DNA of 64,000 bases from Pleurodeles waltl (lineage: Eukaryota; Chordata; Amphibia; Caudata; Salamandridae), in the NCBI RefSeq assembly GCF_031143425.1, contig NC_090442.1, positions 426,391,776 to 426,455,775 on the forward strand. The letters are read 5' to 3'. The first letter of the stretch is position 1. The number at the start of each line of letters is the position of its first letter. The translations under genes and the position numbers were made by a program. The notes beneath the pieces are model-generated. The model saw nothing but the letters and a program-made list of their open reading frames with translations. It was not told the DNA's origin and did not search any database. Positions 43,058 to 54,326 of this stretch are shown piece by piece.

Positions 43058-45157
43058 TGTTAGACTTTTCATCCTTGGCGTGGTCTCCCTTAACTTTTTG
43101 CCTCTGTTGCCCAGGTTGTTGATGTGTGCTGGACTCTAATTTTATTGTTATTGATACTCTGGGCACTTTCCCACTGCTAACCAGTGCTAAAGTGCAAGTG
43201 CTCCTGTTTAAAATGTGTACATAATTGGTTCTCCATGATTGGCATATTTGTTTTACTGTTAAGTCCCTAGTAAAGTGCACTAGAGGTGCCCAGGGCCTGT
43301 AAATCAAATGCTACTAGTGGGCCTGCAGCACTGGTTGTGCCACCCACATAAGTAGCTCTGTAATCATGTCTCAGACCTGCCACTGCAGTGTCTGTGTGTG
43401 TATTTTTACACTGTAAATTCGACTTGGCAAGTGTACCCACTTGCCAGGCCCAAACCTTCCCTTTTCTTACATGTAAGGCACCCCTAAGGTAGGCCCTAGG
43501 TAGCCCCAAGGGCAGGGTGCAGTGTATGGATAAGGTAGGACATATAGTAATATGGTTTATATGTCCTGACAGTGAAATACTGCTAAATTAGTTTTTCACT
43601 GTTGCAAGGACTGTCTCTCTCATAGGATAATATGGGGGCTACCTTTAAATATGATTAAAGCGTAGATTCCCCTAGAGAGTAGATGGACATGTGGAGTTTG
43701 GGGTCCCTGAGCTCACAATTTAAAAATACATCTTTTAGTAAAGTTGATTTTAAGATTGTGCGTTTGAAAATGCCACTTTTAGAAAGTGAGCATTTTCTTG
43801 CTTAAACCATTCTGTGACTCTGCCTTGTTTGTGGATTCCCTGTCTGGGTCAGTTTGACAGTTGGGTTGTTTTTCACCTCACACCAGACAGTGACACAAAG
43901 GGAGCTGGGGTGTAACCTGCATTTCCTGATTAGCCATCTCTGCTAGGAGGGAGGGGTGGAGTGGTCACTCTCATCTGAAAGGACTGTGCCTGCCTCCAAC
44001 AATGCCGGCTCCAACCCCCTGGTGTGTGTCTGAGGCCTTGCCTGGGCAAGGCAGGATTTCACAAGTAGGGGTGAGTCCCCTTTGAAGAAAGGTGACTTCA
44101 AAGACTAAAATGGGTATAAGAAGGGCACCCAAATCTACAGACTTTAGAAACACTTCTGGAATCAAGAGGAACCTCTGCCTGGAGAAGAGCTGTTAGCTGA
44201 GGAGGAAGTGCTGCCCTGCCTGTGACTGTGCTTTGTGGAGCTTTCCTGCAGTGCTGCTTCTGCCAGAGTAAGAGGGCAAAGACTGGACTTTGTGTGCCTT
44301 CCATCTTGAGAAGAAATCTCCAAGGGCTTGATCTAGAGCTTGCCTCCTGTTGTTTGAAGTCTCAGGGACAGCAAAGACTTCTCTCTGCCAGCACCTGGAG
44401 CCTCTGGAGAGACTCCTACTCTGCCCTGTGGTGCCCATCCAGTTCCTGGGACCCTGAAAGGAGAAGCTGGCAGCCTAAAGACAAGAAAATCCACGCACAG
44501 AGCGCTGTGCGGGGAAAAGATCGACGCGAATCCGATCGGCGGCTGAAAAACGACGCGCCGCCAGCTCCGCGGCTGAGAAACGACGCTCGCAGGAAACGCG
44601 ACCGAAGAATCGACGCACGGAGCAGGAGAAACGACGCGCAGCATCGCTGACGGAGGCTGGGAGATCGCAACCTGCGCGGCTGGATCGTCAACTCATCGTG
44701 CGGCTGGATTTTTGACTCGAGTACCGCCGTGCGGAGTTATTTTCGACGCACGCCCGCCCGTGCGGGGTTATTTTTGACGCACACCAGGTACATTTTCACT
44801 CTAGCAGCGCTAGTGTGTTTTTAAAACTACTTAAAGACTCTTTTTGATTTTTAATTAATAACTTGACTTGTGTATGGTGGATTTTTGTCGTTTTGGTCTT
44901 GTTTTGTTTAGATAAATATTTCCTATTTTTCTAAACCTGTGTTGTGTCATTTTGTAGTGTTTTCATTGAGTTACTGTGTGTGTTGGTACAAATACTTTAC
45001 GCCTAGCACTCTGAGGTTAAGCCTACTGCTCTGCCAAGCTACCAAGGGGGTAAGCAGGGGTTAGCTGAGGGTGATTCTCTTTTACCCTGACTAGAGTGAG
45101 GGTCTTTGCTTGAACAGGGGGTAACCTGACTGTCAACCAAGGACCCCATTTCTAACA
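43058..45157 (+). repeat. 3' LTR (2,100 bp)
   Basis: Nearly identical to 35891-37984; TATA-like box at 44115, CpG-rich block at ~44515-44785. It is followed by the GTACC duplication at 45158-45162. Confidence 0.95.
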
Positions 45158-47591
45158 GTACCCATGGTACCAATGGTCTTGTGGCCAGGGAAGGTCCTCA
45201 AGGGCTGCAGCATATATTATGCCACCCTTGGGGACCCCACACCAAGCACATGCACACTGCCTTTGCAGCTTGCGTATGATGCTGGGGAGAAAAAGACAAA
45301 GTCAACATGGCAACTCTCTCAGAATGCCATGTCCACAAACCACTGCCTGTGGCATAGGTAAGTCACCCCTCTAGTAGCCCTTACAGCTCTAAAGAAGGGA
45401 GCACTATACCACAGGTGAGGGCATAGATGCATGAGCCCCCAGTGTCTAAGTCCACTCTTAGACACTGTATGTGCAGTCTGGCCATATAAAGTATATGGGC
45501 TGGGAGTTTGTCATTATGAACTCCTCATCTCCATAATTGCTTCACTGAAGTCTGGGAAGTTTGGTGTCAAACGTCCTAGCACAATAAACCCACACTGATG
45601 CCAGTGTTGGATTTATTGAAAAATGCACCCAGAGCGCATCTTAGAGATGCACCCTGTATTTTAGCCAAACTTCTAGTACAGGACTGACCAGTCTGTACCA
45701 CATGGGGTGAGATCCTTTGTGCTCTCTGTGGCCAGAAACAAAGCAAGCACTGGGTGGAGATGCTTCACACCTCCCCCTGCAGGAACTGTAACACCTGGAA
45801 GTGAGCCTCAAAGGCTCAAGCCTTTTGTCACAGTGCCCCCTGGCACTCTAGCTAGTGAACTTGCCCACCCTCCAGACAACGCCCCACTTTTGGGGGCAAG
45901 TCTGGCGGAAAAACTAGGAAAACAAGGAGGAGTGACCACTTCAGCTAGGACCACCCAGATATCCATACCTGAAGTGACCCCCTTCTTGCAAAACCCTCCA
46001 TCTTGGTTTGGAGGACAGGGACCAATAGGGTTATGTCTGTGTGCCCCTCCCCAGACAGTGTGGACACCAGAAGGGTGTAGTCACCCTCAGGGACAGTAGC
46101 CACTGGCTATTGCCCTCTGACCCCTGTAACACCCCTAAATCCAGGATTCAAGGGCTCCCCTGAACCTAGTTGTCAGATTCCTGGTGACTTCAAGAAGAAG
46201 AAAGAAGAAAAGAAGAAGGACTGCTAAGCTGGCACCCAGCAGAGAAGACTGAAGACACCACCTGACTTGGCTGCAGCCCTGACTTGGCCCCAGCCCTACA
46301 TGTCTGTTTCCAGCTTCTGAAGACCCGGAACCAAAAGACAAAGCATCCTGCAGGACCAGCGACCCCTTAAAAGCCTCACGAGGGCTGCCTGCACCCCAGA
46401 GGACCAAGATCTCCGATAGACAGCGGTCCTGTTGAGAACAAAACACCAGCAAAGGACTCCAGAACCGCCCCAGATAAGTGAATCCTGCCCACTCTGCACC
46501 CAGCACCCACGGTCCGTGTCCAGCTGGTCCAACTGAAGAGATTCTGACCTTGTGTCCACCCTGGGCTGACCCCTCCTATCCAACACAATGACGCCTGCAG
46601 CCTGAATCCAGAGGACCCCCCCTGACCGCAACAGAATCAAAACACAGATTCCCAATGCCAATAGGTACCCCTGCACCTGCAGCCCTCTGGCCTCGGGGAA
46701 TCCGACCTTTGGTGCATCAATATCCAGCAGGCAGCCCTCCTCCTTGTCTAGCCTTTGGTTTCCCAGAAAAGACCCCCTGAATTTCACCCGCAGCATCTTT
46801 GTGACTCCCAGGGTCCCCCTATAGGAAAGCACTGGCACCCAACGCTGTGTTTGCACCCCTCACCTGACCACCCCTGCGCCACTGAGAGTTTGTGTTTTTG
46901 GTGCTGCCCTGTGGTCCCCCCAGTACTCCTCTAAACTCCCCAGGTCTGCCCTTCGAAGACGAAGGTACTTACTTGCAAGCGGGCATGATTCCGAGTGGCC
47001 CCAGTCTCCATAAGAGCCCATGTTAAATCAAACTCAACTTTGACCTCTGGACCCAGCCAGCCCCATGTTGCTGGTGGTGGGTGTTTCATGTTAACCTGAA
47101 CCCCTACCTGTGTTCATCCTAACACCTGGAGACTGGAACTGTAAGTCTTGTACTTACCTCAAAACTTTGCTAACTTTTCCTACCCACTAGAACTGTTTCC
47201 GAAAAACAGATTAATGCTATTTATTCAAAAACCATATAACTTGCCAAATTGAAAGAAAGTGGTATTGATACATATGTTGGATACTTACTTGCAAATGTAC
47301 TTACCTGCAACTTGAATCTTGTGGTTCTAGAAAGTAAAAAAAATAATTTTTGGCATATAAAAACAATTGGCCTGGAGTTAATTGTTGAGTGTGTGCTTCA
47401 TTTATTGACTGTGTGTGCACAACAAATGCTTTGCACTACCCTCTGATAAGCCTAACTGCTTGACCACACTACCACAAAAGAGAGCATTAGTATTATCTAC
47501 ATTAGCCTATGTTAAGCCTCTGGGGAACCCCTTGACTCATTGCACACTATACCTCATTTTGATATAGTATATACAGAGCCAGCTTCCTACA
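45158..47591. repeat. LTR-like repeat, right part (continues from 35890)
   Basis: Non-coding, moderately GC-rich sequence ending CAGAGCCAGCTTCCTACA. In reverse, the end reads TGTAGGAAGCTGGCTCTG, a TG start like an LTR. It contains AGCACAATAAACCCACACTG near 45579. Together with 35720-35890 it forms a unit of about 2.6 kb. It interrupts the ERV-like gag between capsid-like and nucleocapsid-like parts. I found no clean target duplication around the unit, and no second copy exists here to prove it is an LTR. Confidence 0.55.
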
Positions 47592-48650
47592 TGCACCAAT
47601 TCCAATTCGTCACTAAAGTACTTTGCATACCACAGGAATTCATCAATCGGTTTATTCTGCAAACAAATCAGGTGCTGCTGAATCATCTAATTTATGTCTT
47701 GCTTCAATCCTTGCACAAATCTGAACACAAAATTGCTTATATATTTAGCTTCTATTGCTGCTGTACCACTATGATGATAGAAATAGTGGAGCCATCTTTT
47801 GTAATAAGCATGCATCAACTCCTGTGATTCCTGAGCCACCCTGCCAATCCGCTGCCATTCACTATCTTTAGAAACACCTTGTTTTTAAAAAACTCAATAA
47901 CTTTGAAATAGTTTGTCATCACCTTTTCAGGTGGTACACCCTGTTACTGGGTCTCTTCGGGTTAAACAATAAGGCCAATTAACATTCACCTTGCATTCAG
48001 TCAACAAATCACTCAGAACCAAAATGTCAAACAAAGTATTCAAATCTTCCGCCAGGCATTTTGAAAGTTTCATGAATCTCTCTGTTTCCTTGTACTATTC
48101 AAGTGGTTTCTCTCTCAATCTTGGGTAATCATTTGCAAATAACATAATATCACCCCTACACCAGGGTACATGAACATAAGCTCCACCTGGTATCCCTCTC
48201 CTGGGCACCATTTTTACAATTTCCTTGGCTTTATTTGCTCCTGCAGAAGGCACATTTGGTTTTACTCTCTTCTGATCTCTGTTCTTCGCCAATCTACCTT
48301 TCCATGTATCTATAACTCCCCATTTCTTAATGTTTGTAATCAATTCCTTAATGTGCAATTTCATTCCAGGGGACTTTATGTTGTCTATCTATTTTGTGAT
48401 AAACTCCAATAAGTAACTTATCTTTAGCGGCTTTTTTGACTACTTCACGAATCTCTCATAAGCCTGCCCTGCACGTTGAGTAATGTCTTTGCACATGAAA
48501 TATAGTTTGTCTTCTGTGTATGTTTCCAATTGTGCTGTGTTTAATGTTCCTAATATCATTTCATTTAACTCCAATTTCAATCTGGGCGCATTCACTGATC
48601 TATCTCTTTCTGACATCTCTTCTTTTCTCGCAGTGCAGTTTGTTGTACCT
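47592..48650 (-). pseudogene. ERV-like Gag capsid remnant
   Basis: Minus-strand frames, broken by several stops, give a charged N-terminal part (KEEMSERDRSVNAPRLK), then GGAYVHVPWCRGDIMLFAND and YPRLREKPLEWYKE. This is reminiscent of the gammaretrovirus-type p30 capsid start (PF..SDL..WK...P.....P). Further left come ESQELMHAYYKRW and FVFRFVQGLKQDI, where the family has the Q....E....F..RL and F..GL pattern. The remnant stops at the LTR-like repeat after DEFLWYAKYFSDELELV. On its right it is cut by the Penelope composite. Assignment to an endogenous retrovirus of gamma/epsilon type is inference. Confidence 0.65.
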
Positions 48651-48651
48651 G
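48637..48651. repeat. 15 bp target duplication of the Penelope composite (left)
   Basis: AGTTTGTTGTACCTG here and at 56118-56132. Outside it on both sides the ERV-like gag remnant continues. Confidence 0.85.
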
Positions 48652-48870
48652 ATATAAACAGAAGGTACACTGTTCCAAACTTAAACTAGAATTTCTGGGA
48701 GATCTAATGTCTCAGGAGCAAGACCCCTCAAGCATCACACTGGATGTGTAGCATCAGCATCGGGAATGTTCCACGCCAGGCTGGCGCTGCAATTCCTGAC
48801 GGGCTCCCAAAGACGGGAGCTCTTAGCCATGTAGGTAAGCTAATAACTAATCAGTTTGAATAGGGAGAGG
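48652..48870 (-). repeat. Pseudo-LTR, 3' copy of the minus-strand Penelope unit
   Basis: ATATAAACAGAAGGTACACTG through GACGGGCTCCC. It matches 53092-53257 in the same orientation and 55870-56055 inverted. It lacks the outermost ~56 bp found in the other two copies. Confidence 0.85.
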
Positions 48871-49093
48871 CAAGGGCCTAAATTCGGGCACCGGCACTGG
48901 TGGAGAGAAACAAAAATAAATAAAATTGGTTATTCATCCCAACAAGTCCATCATAGTTTTAATCGATTCAACAAGGAATGAAGACCAAGATTAAAAATAA
49001 CCATGAAAGTCACGAATTGAGTATAATGCTCAATTACTTAAAAAAGGTAAGAAACCACAGAGGACTACGATAATTAAGGTGCCTTTAAATTTG

Positions 49094-49151
49094 GGTCAAC
49101 ATGTTTCACGTCTATTGGTCCAATAGGATCCATCGACGCTTCATCAGGACC
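49094..49151 (-). ncRNA. Hammerhead ribozyme motif (left Penelope arm)
   Basis: Minus strand: helix I GGTC/GACC, core CTGATGA, helix II GCGTC paired with GACGT (first pair is a G-T wobble), core GAAA, and a tiny helix III (AC, AT loop, GT) with cleavage expected after the T that follows. It is the counterpart of 55565-55622. Hammerhead ribozymes are an established feature of Penelope-like elements and are thought to process their RNA. Confidence 0.85.
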
Positions 49152-50397
49152 AAAAATCAATACTTCTTCTCCAACAGATACACAAATACAATCAAAATTA
49201 GTCACTTACGTCAAGTCAACTGGTTGAGTCAAAAGAAGGTCGCCCTAAAAAAAGAAAGGATACAACACCAAAGGTACACAAATAGTGATTGTAGAGGTGC
49301 ATATGTGCAAATATCTTAATGATGAGTCATAGTTAGAAAACAAGAGGTCAGGCTTACCACCCTTAATTCAAGATCGGGCCCCTTGGGAAACGCATTCCAA
49401 GGACTCCAAAAAAACTGTTCATAATAAAACAAATAGCCATCAGTAGTACGAAAACCAACAAAATAGTATTAGTAGTTTAAATGATTGTTGGAATAAAGAG
49501 TGAACAATTAATAAGGTCACAAAATGTATTCCAAGCCCATAGCACTAGCCACTCGTCATCATAAAGGTAAAACAATTTACATCATATCCCCAAAATGGCT
49601 GTAATGACATCACAATATATTTAATCCGCTGTTAGGGATAATGAGTGAAAATCATGATCACAAAATATGTGCCAGATCCATATAATAATGGGCTCTCTTC
49701 ATTGTAAATGTATGGTATTTTACAAAATGACCCCGTAATGGTTGCAATTACATAAAGAAGTATGCCATCCCCAATCGCAAGTCTCGGTGACGGCTGTCCA
49801 AAGTGCTGTTAGTACAAACATAAAAACGGGTGCAAACATATCTATAATTGCCCCGTCAAAGCAATTAAGCACTTACGATTATGCTGCAGGTCCTGTGCCG
49901 TGGACCTACCCTCTGGCCAGCGTTCCCGCAACTAACTGGAACAGGCGCTGTCAGAGACGTTTAATAGACGCGGTGAGGTGCGGAAGTAGAATGTATTTCG
50001 GCTCGCCCGAGTCTATCGGAGTAAACATAGAGGAAGGACTTCGGGTTCTGCTCGCCGAGCAAAAACATAAAAATAAAGGAAGGACAACCCTTCCAAAGCC
50101 ATACGCAAGGGGGAGAGACTATCCTTGGCTAGTAAAGGGCCATAAACGGGCCAGACTTAAGGCGAGCACGGTATCTTCCACAAAAATGGCAAGTGTGATT
50201 CAAAAAATCGTCAAAAAAGGCTAAAAACTGAAGCAAATCAGGGTCATACAAAGATACACATATAAATAGGTCTGTTACTATAGAATATGGTAGATCTCAC
50301 CAAGATCTTAGAGGATAGATACAGTTCCACCCAATAAGGGTAAATAGAGTGTCAGAGGCAATATGCTACAGCCCTAGTGAGTGGATCACAGTGTTAG

Positions 50398-51033
50398 TCA
50401 AGAAAGGGAGGTCCAGGGGATATCATCATTCAGACCCCATTTATTAGTCCCTAATTTGAACACCCATCTTTGTTCTTTCCTAAAAAGGGAACCAGTGTCA
50501 TGTAGTTGAATTCGGGGTGCTTTTAAAATCACCCACCAAAGGTCGTCTGGAGTGTGTGGAGTGTCTAAAAAATGCATACTCAGTTTTGTAGTAACTCTTT
50601 TGCATCTGATGTTACTTCTATGTTCATTAATGCGGGTTTTTACTGGACGTGTTTTCATGCCAATGTAACGTAAATTGCATGGACAAGTAATCATGTAAAT
50701 GCAATTTTTTGTGTTACAATTGGTGTGCTTCTTGAGGCGCCAGGTCCCGATATGATCTAAATCCAATGTTGTCAAATGTCTGGTCAATGGGCAAACACTA
50801 CAACTTCCACAAGGATAATGACCCTCCACTGGGGGTAAATCCCATAAAGTCCTTTGAGAGGGGCAGTCCCGTGGAACACGTGGGCGAGTATGGATGACCA
50901 TGTCCTTAATGTTGGCCGTCCGTTTGAATGCAAACAGAGGTCTCGGAACAGTCAACCCCCCACTCGTTAAAATCGACCATCTTTTATTAATCAGTTTCTT
51001 AATAGTGTTAGATAAGGGAGTATATGTAGACAC
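50398..51033 (-). pseudogene. Penelope GIY-YIG endonuclease domain (left copy)
   Basis: The nuclease nicks target DNA to start insertion. 211 codons are open. A cysteine cluster CGSCSVC lies at residues 75-81, then IYM (112-114) and YIG (123-125) forming the GIY-YIG pair. The conserved Arg (R134, KTRINEHRS), His (H138) and Glu (E187, FRKEQRW) are present, so this domain keeps its catalytic residues. It is separated from RT by an in-frame TGA near 51070, where the right copy has TTA. The frame ends SLS* about 1.7 kb before the element's 3' end. Confidence 0.85.
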
Positions 51034-51072
51034 ACATGTTAATCTCGTCTGGGGGTCCTTATCAATGGTGGT

Positions 51073-51893
51073 TCAAAGAGCGTCCCTATTGTTGTTTCTG
51101 GCTCTTTTGCGAGCCTGGTAGACTATTCTCGGGGGATAGTGGCGTTCATGAAGTTTCTCTTGGAGAGCATCTGCCTGATGTTCAAACTCTTGAGTTAAGC
51201 TGCAGTTGCGTCTTAGTCGTAAAAACTGGGCAACAGGTAAATTGTCCTGCAAGGCCTTCGGATGATGACTTTCATATAACAAGAGTGAATTACGATCCGT
51301 TGGCTTATGGTAAATGCTGGTGAGTAATTTACCATTCTTAATAGAGATCATGAGATCTAGAAAAGGTAACTGAGTAGATGACACAGTAGCTGTAAATTTC
51401 AAAAAGTGGTCAAGAGTATTGATCCAAGTAGTGAATTGCTCGGCAGTAGTTAATGGACCCTGCCAAATAATTAGGATGTCGTCAATATAGCGCCTCCATA
51501 AACTAATACTGTTCTGAAACAGATTGCTTGGGGAAAGAAAATCTGTTTCTTTTTGAAATCGTACATATATAGACAGGCTAAGCTGGGTGCAAATGTGCTC
51601 CCCATAGAGGTCCCTTGGATCTGGTGAAAAAATTGATCCTTGAAAAGAAAAAATAATTCTGTCAGAGCAAGCGTTGCACATTGCATAATGAAATTGACAG
51701 GAGTAGACAGAGTTGTGGGTGCTTCATAGAGGGCTGATTCAATTACCCGTAAGGTAGCTTCTTGTGGAATATTAGTGTATAATGCTTCCACATCTAAAGT
51801 GATAATACCTTGAACATCCCTGGAATCATTAATGGTTTCGATTAAGTTCAGGACGTCTTTGGTATCTTTCAAGTAAGTGGCAGAATTTTTCAC
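51073..51893 (-). pseudogene. Penelope reverse transcriptase, palm and thumb (left copy)
   Basis: Two overlapping frames. 51893-51471 has ITLDVEALYTNIPQ (first catalytic Asp region) and FFHQIQGTSMGSTFAPSLAC. 51681-51073 has RRYIDDILIIW, the YxDD-type site, then LPFLDLMISIKNGKL and a basic segment RIVYQARKRARNNNRDA. These are the hallmark phrases of Penelope-like RT, which is related to telomerase RT. A frameshift near 51.5-51.68 kb joins the two frames, and a stop after RDAL separates them from the nuclease. Confidence 0.85.
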
Positions 51894-52452
51894 TAATGGT
51901 TTTTAAGAAGTGATCGCAAAACATTGATAAAGGATCTAGAATAGAACCTAAACCTGAGACAATTGGACATCCAGGGGGGGGATTTTTGCCTTTGTGAATC
52001 TTGGGTAAACAATAAAAATAGGGAGTTCGAGGATGCGGTGTATCAAGAAATTCCGCCTCCTTCGGGGAAATCCAAGAATTATTCCTGGCTTCTTCAATGA
52101 GACACCTGATCTGGAATTGTAACCTACCAGTGGGGTCACTGGTTATCCTCGCGTAGTACGTAGAGTCACTCAGTAGACGTAAACATTCACATCTATAATC
52201 AATGGAATCCATGATCACAATGGCACCACCTTTATCCGCCTGCTTAATGGTTATATTGGGGTCCGAGGCTAGAGATAAAAGGGCCCTCTTCTCGTTCGTT
52301 GGTATGTTGACATACAAATGTTTAGGGCGCAATTGATTCAAGTCAGCTAATACTGCTTTTTCAAAAGTTAAAACCTCAATAGGCATGGTCACTGGTGAAG
52401 GAACAAAAAGTGAAGGTTTCTTTAAACCTGAGTCAGTCAATTGTGATTCCAT
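51829..52452 (-). pseudogene. Penelope reverse transcriptase, N-terminal part (left copy)
   Basis: 207 codons with NITIKQADKGGAIVIMD, YFYCLPKIHKGKNPPPGCP and VSGLGSILDPLS. The KADKG and LPKIHK..PPGRPI..G blocks are typical of Penelope-like RT and precede the palm motifs. A frameshift near 51.89 kb breaks the join to the next part. An upstream frame (below) probably belongs to the same protein. Confidence 0.85.
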
Positions 52453-52459
52453 AGGTTTG

Positions 52460-53007
52460 TCAAAAACTCCTTTGTCTCATTAAGTTCAGCCGTAATTTCA
52501 GATAGCCGTCTCTTAAAAGCTGTGAGAGTGACCATGGTTTTCAAGGTGTTTTCTATAACGCTGATTTGGACAGTGATGGTATCAGCGAGACGCTTGGAAG
52601 TGTTGATTATCAAAACTAACCAGTCTCTGTGCCCAGTCTTTTCTGAAGGCCAGATCCTGTAAGAAAATCCAGGGTATATTAGATACTAAAAGGCCATTGG
52701 GCGCGATGTTAGCGAGTAGGTATTCTGTCATGATTGTTCCATGCATGACAGTTTTAATCAATTCTCGTTTGAATGTGGAGAGCTTGTCCCAATCTGACTT
52801 AAGACTGCCTGCAGCAACTGACCCATCATTATCAAGGATCAATGGTGTCTGCAAAATTGCTGACACCATATCATCATCATAACTAAAGCCCTGGAAATCA
52901 TCCATATCAGAGGTCTCTACAGGACAGTGAATCACACCAAAAATTTGTCCTAATGGCTGGAAACTAAGGCAACAATAAAATACTGATATAATGATGTCCC
53001 ACAGCAA
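52460..53007 (-). pseudogene. Penelope N-terminal region (left copy)
   Basis: Frame 53007-52582 (141 codons) contains a hydrophobic start, an acidic patch (DMDDFQGFSYDDDMVSAI) and a helical part (WDKLSTFKRELIKTV). It continues in another frame with LKTMVTLTAFKRRLSEITAELNE, a probable coiled coil. No enzyme motif is seen. Position and strand make it the start of the Penelope protein. It is absent from the truncated right copy. Confidence 0.6.
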
Positions 53008-53035
53008 AGCTGCTGTACATAAATCTACTAGTCAA

Positions 53036-53257
53036 AAAGGGGGGCGGACGGGAGACTTTACTGGTCCAGTGTACAGTCTCCCACTGTAATTGATATAAAC
53101 AGAAGGTACACTGTTCCAAACTAAAGCTAGAATTTCTGGGAGACCTAATGTCTCAGGAGCAAGACCCCTCAAGCATCACACTGTATATCTAGCATCATCA
53201 TCGGGAATGCTCCACGCCAGGCCGGCGCTGCAACGCCTGACGGGCTCCCAGAGACGG
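53036..53257 (-). repeat. Pseudo-LTR, 5' copy of the minus-strand Penelope unit
   Basis: Same order as the element's 3' end: GACTAGTAG / CTGGACCAGTAAAG / CAGTCTCCCACTG / ATATAAACAGAAGG / GAGCAAGACCCC / GGGCTCCCAGAGACGG. It stops abruptly at 53257, where the inverted truncated copy begins with CAGGGTCCATTAACTAC. Confidence 0.85.
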
Positions 53258-54326
53258 CAGGGTCCATTAACTACTGCCGAGCAATTCACTACTTGGATCA
53301 ATACTCTTGACCCCTTTTTGAAATTTACAGCTACTGTGTCATCTACTCAGTTACCTTTTCTAGATCTCATGATCTCTATTAGGAATGGTAAATTACTCAC
53401 CAGCATTTACCATAAGCCAACGGATCGTAATTCACTCTTGTTATATGAAAGTCATCATCCGAAGGCCTTGCGGGACAATTTACCTGTTGCCCAGTTTTTA
53501 CGACTAAGACGCAACTGCAGCTTAACTCAAGAGTTTGAACATCAGGCAGATGCTCTCCAAGAGAAACTTCATGAACGCCACTATCCCCCGAGAATAGTCT
53601 ACCAGGCTCGCAAAAGAGCCAGAAACAACAATAGGGACGCTCTTTTAACCACCATTGATAAGGACCCCCAGACGAGATTAACATGTGTGTCTACATATAC
53701 TCCCTTATCTAACACTATTAAGAAACTGATTAATAAAAGATGGTCGATTTTAACGAGTGGGGGGTTGACTGTTCCGAGACCTCTGTTTGCATTCAAACGG
53801 ACGGCCAACATTAAGGACATGGTCATCCATACTCGCCCACGTGTTCCACGGGACTGCCCCTCTCAAAGGACTTTATGGGATTTACCCCCAGTGGAGGGTC
53901 ATCATCCTTGTGGAAGTTGTAGTGTTTGCCCATTGATCAGACATTTGACAACATTGGATCTAGATCCTATCGGGACCTGGCACCTCAAGAAGCACACCAA
54001 TTGTAACACAAAAAATTGCATTTACATGATTACTTGTCCATGCAATTTACGTTACATTGGCATGACAACACGTCCAGTAAAAACCTGCATTAATGAACAT
54101 AGAAGTAACATCTGATGCAAAAGAGTTACTACTAAACTGAGTATGCATTTTTTAGACACTCCACACACTCCAGACGACCTTTGGTGGGTGATTTTAAAAG
54201 CACCCCGAATTCAACTACATGACACTGGTTCCCTTTTTAGGAAAGAACAAAGATGGGTGTTCAAATTAGGGACTAATAAATGGGGTCTGAATGATGATAT
54301 CCCCTGGACCTCCCTTTCTTGACTAA
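53258..54326 (+). pseudogene. Penelope RT end and GIY-YIG nuclease (right, truncated copy)
   Basis: It starts inside RT just after the YxDD site (QGPLTTAEQFTTW) and stays open to 54115, through the basic segment and the CGSCSVC cluster to IYMITC and RYIGM. Two changes disable the nuclease compared with the left copy. The catalytic-region Arg is Cys (KTCINEH; CGC to TGC), and a few codons later CGA has become TGA, giving the stop at 54115. Both are C-to-T changes at CpG. The frame after the stop continues as VTTKLSMHFL to WTSLS. Confidence 0.9.

Larger units (their letters stand above)
35891..45157 (+). mobile_element. Nearly complete Gmr1-like Ty3/Gypsy retrotransposon (9.27 kb)
   Basis: Two LTRs of 2,094 and 2,100 bp (TGTTAGAC...TCTAACA) enclose gag, protease and pol, flanked by a perfect 5 bp duplication. 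By eye the LTRs differ by about 18 substitutions and one 6 bp indel, roughly 1%, so insertion was recent. In pol, integrase (about 40375-41470) precedes reverse transcriptase (41750-42330) and RNase H (42600-42990). This copia-like order defines the Gmr1-like group of Ty3/Gypsy elements described from deuterostomes. There is no env. Two frame changes, each at a run of G, separate gag, protease and pol; otherwise the coding region is open. Confidence 0.95.

Noticed and set aside
35891..45157. Endogenous retrovirus with env
   Set aside because: The pol stop lies 31 bp before the 3' LTR, so there is no room for an envelope gene. It is a retrotransposon of Ty3/Gypsy type.
45707..46856. Open frames in the LTR-like repeat on both strands
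   Set aside because: GC-rich repeat DNA without motifs. No start context or similarity supports a protein.
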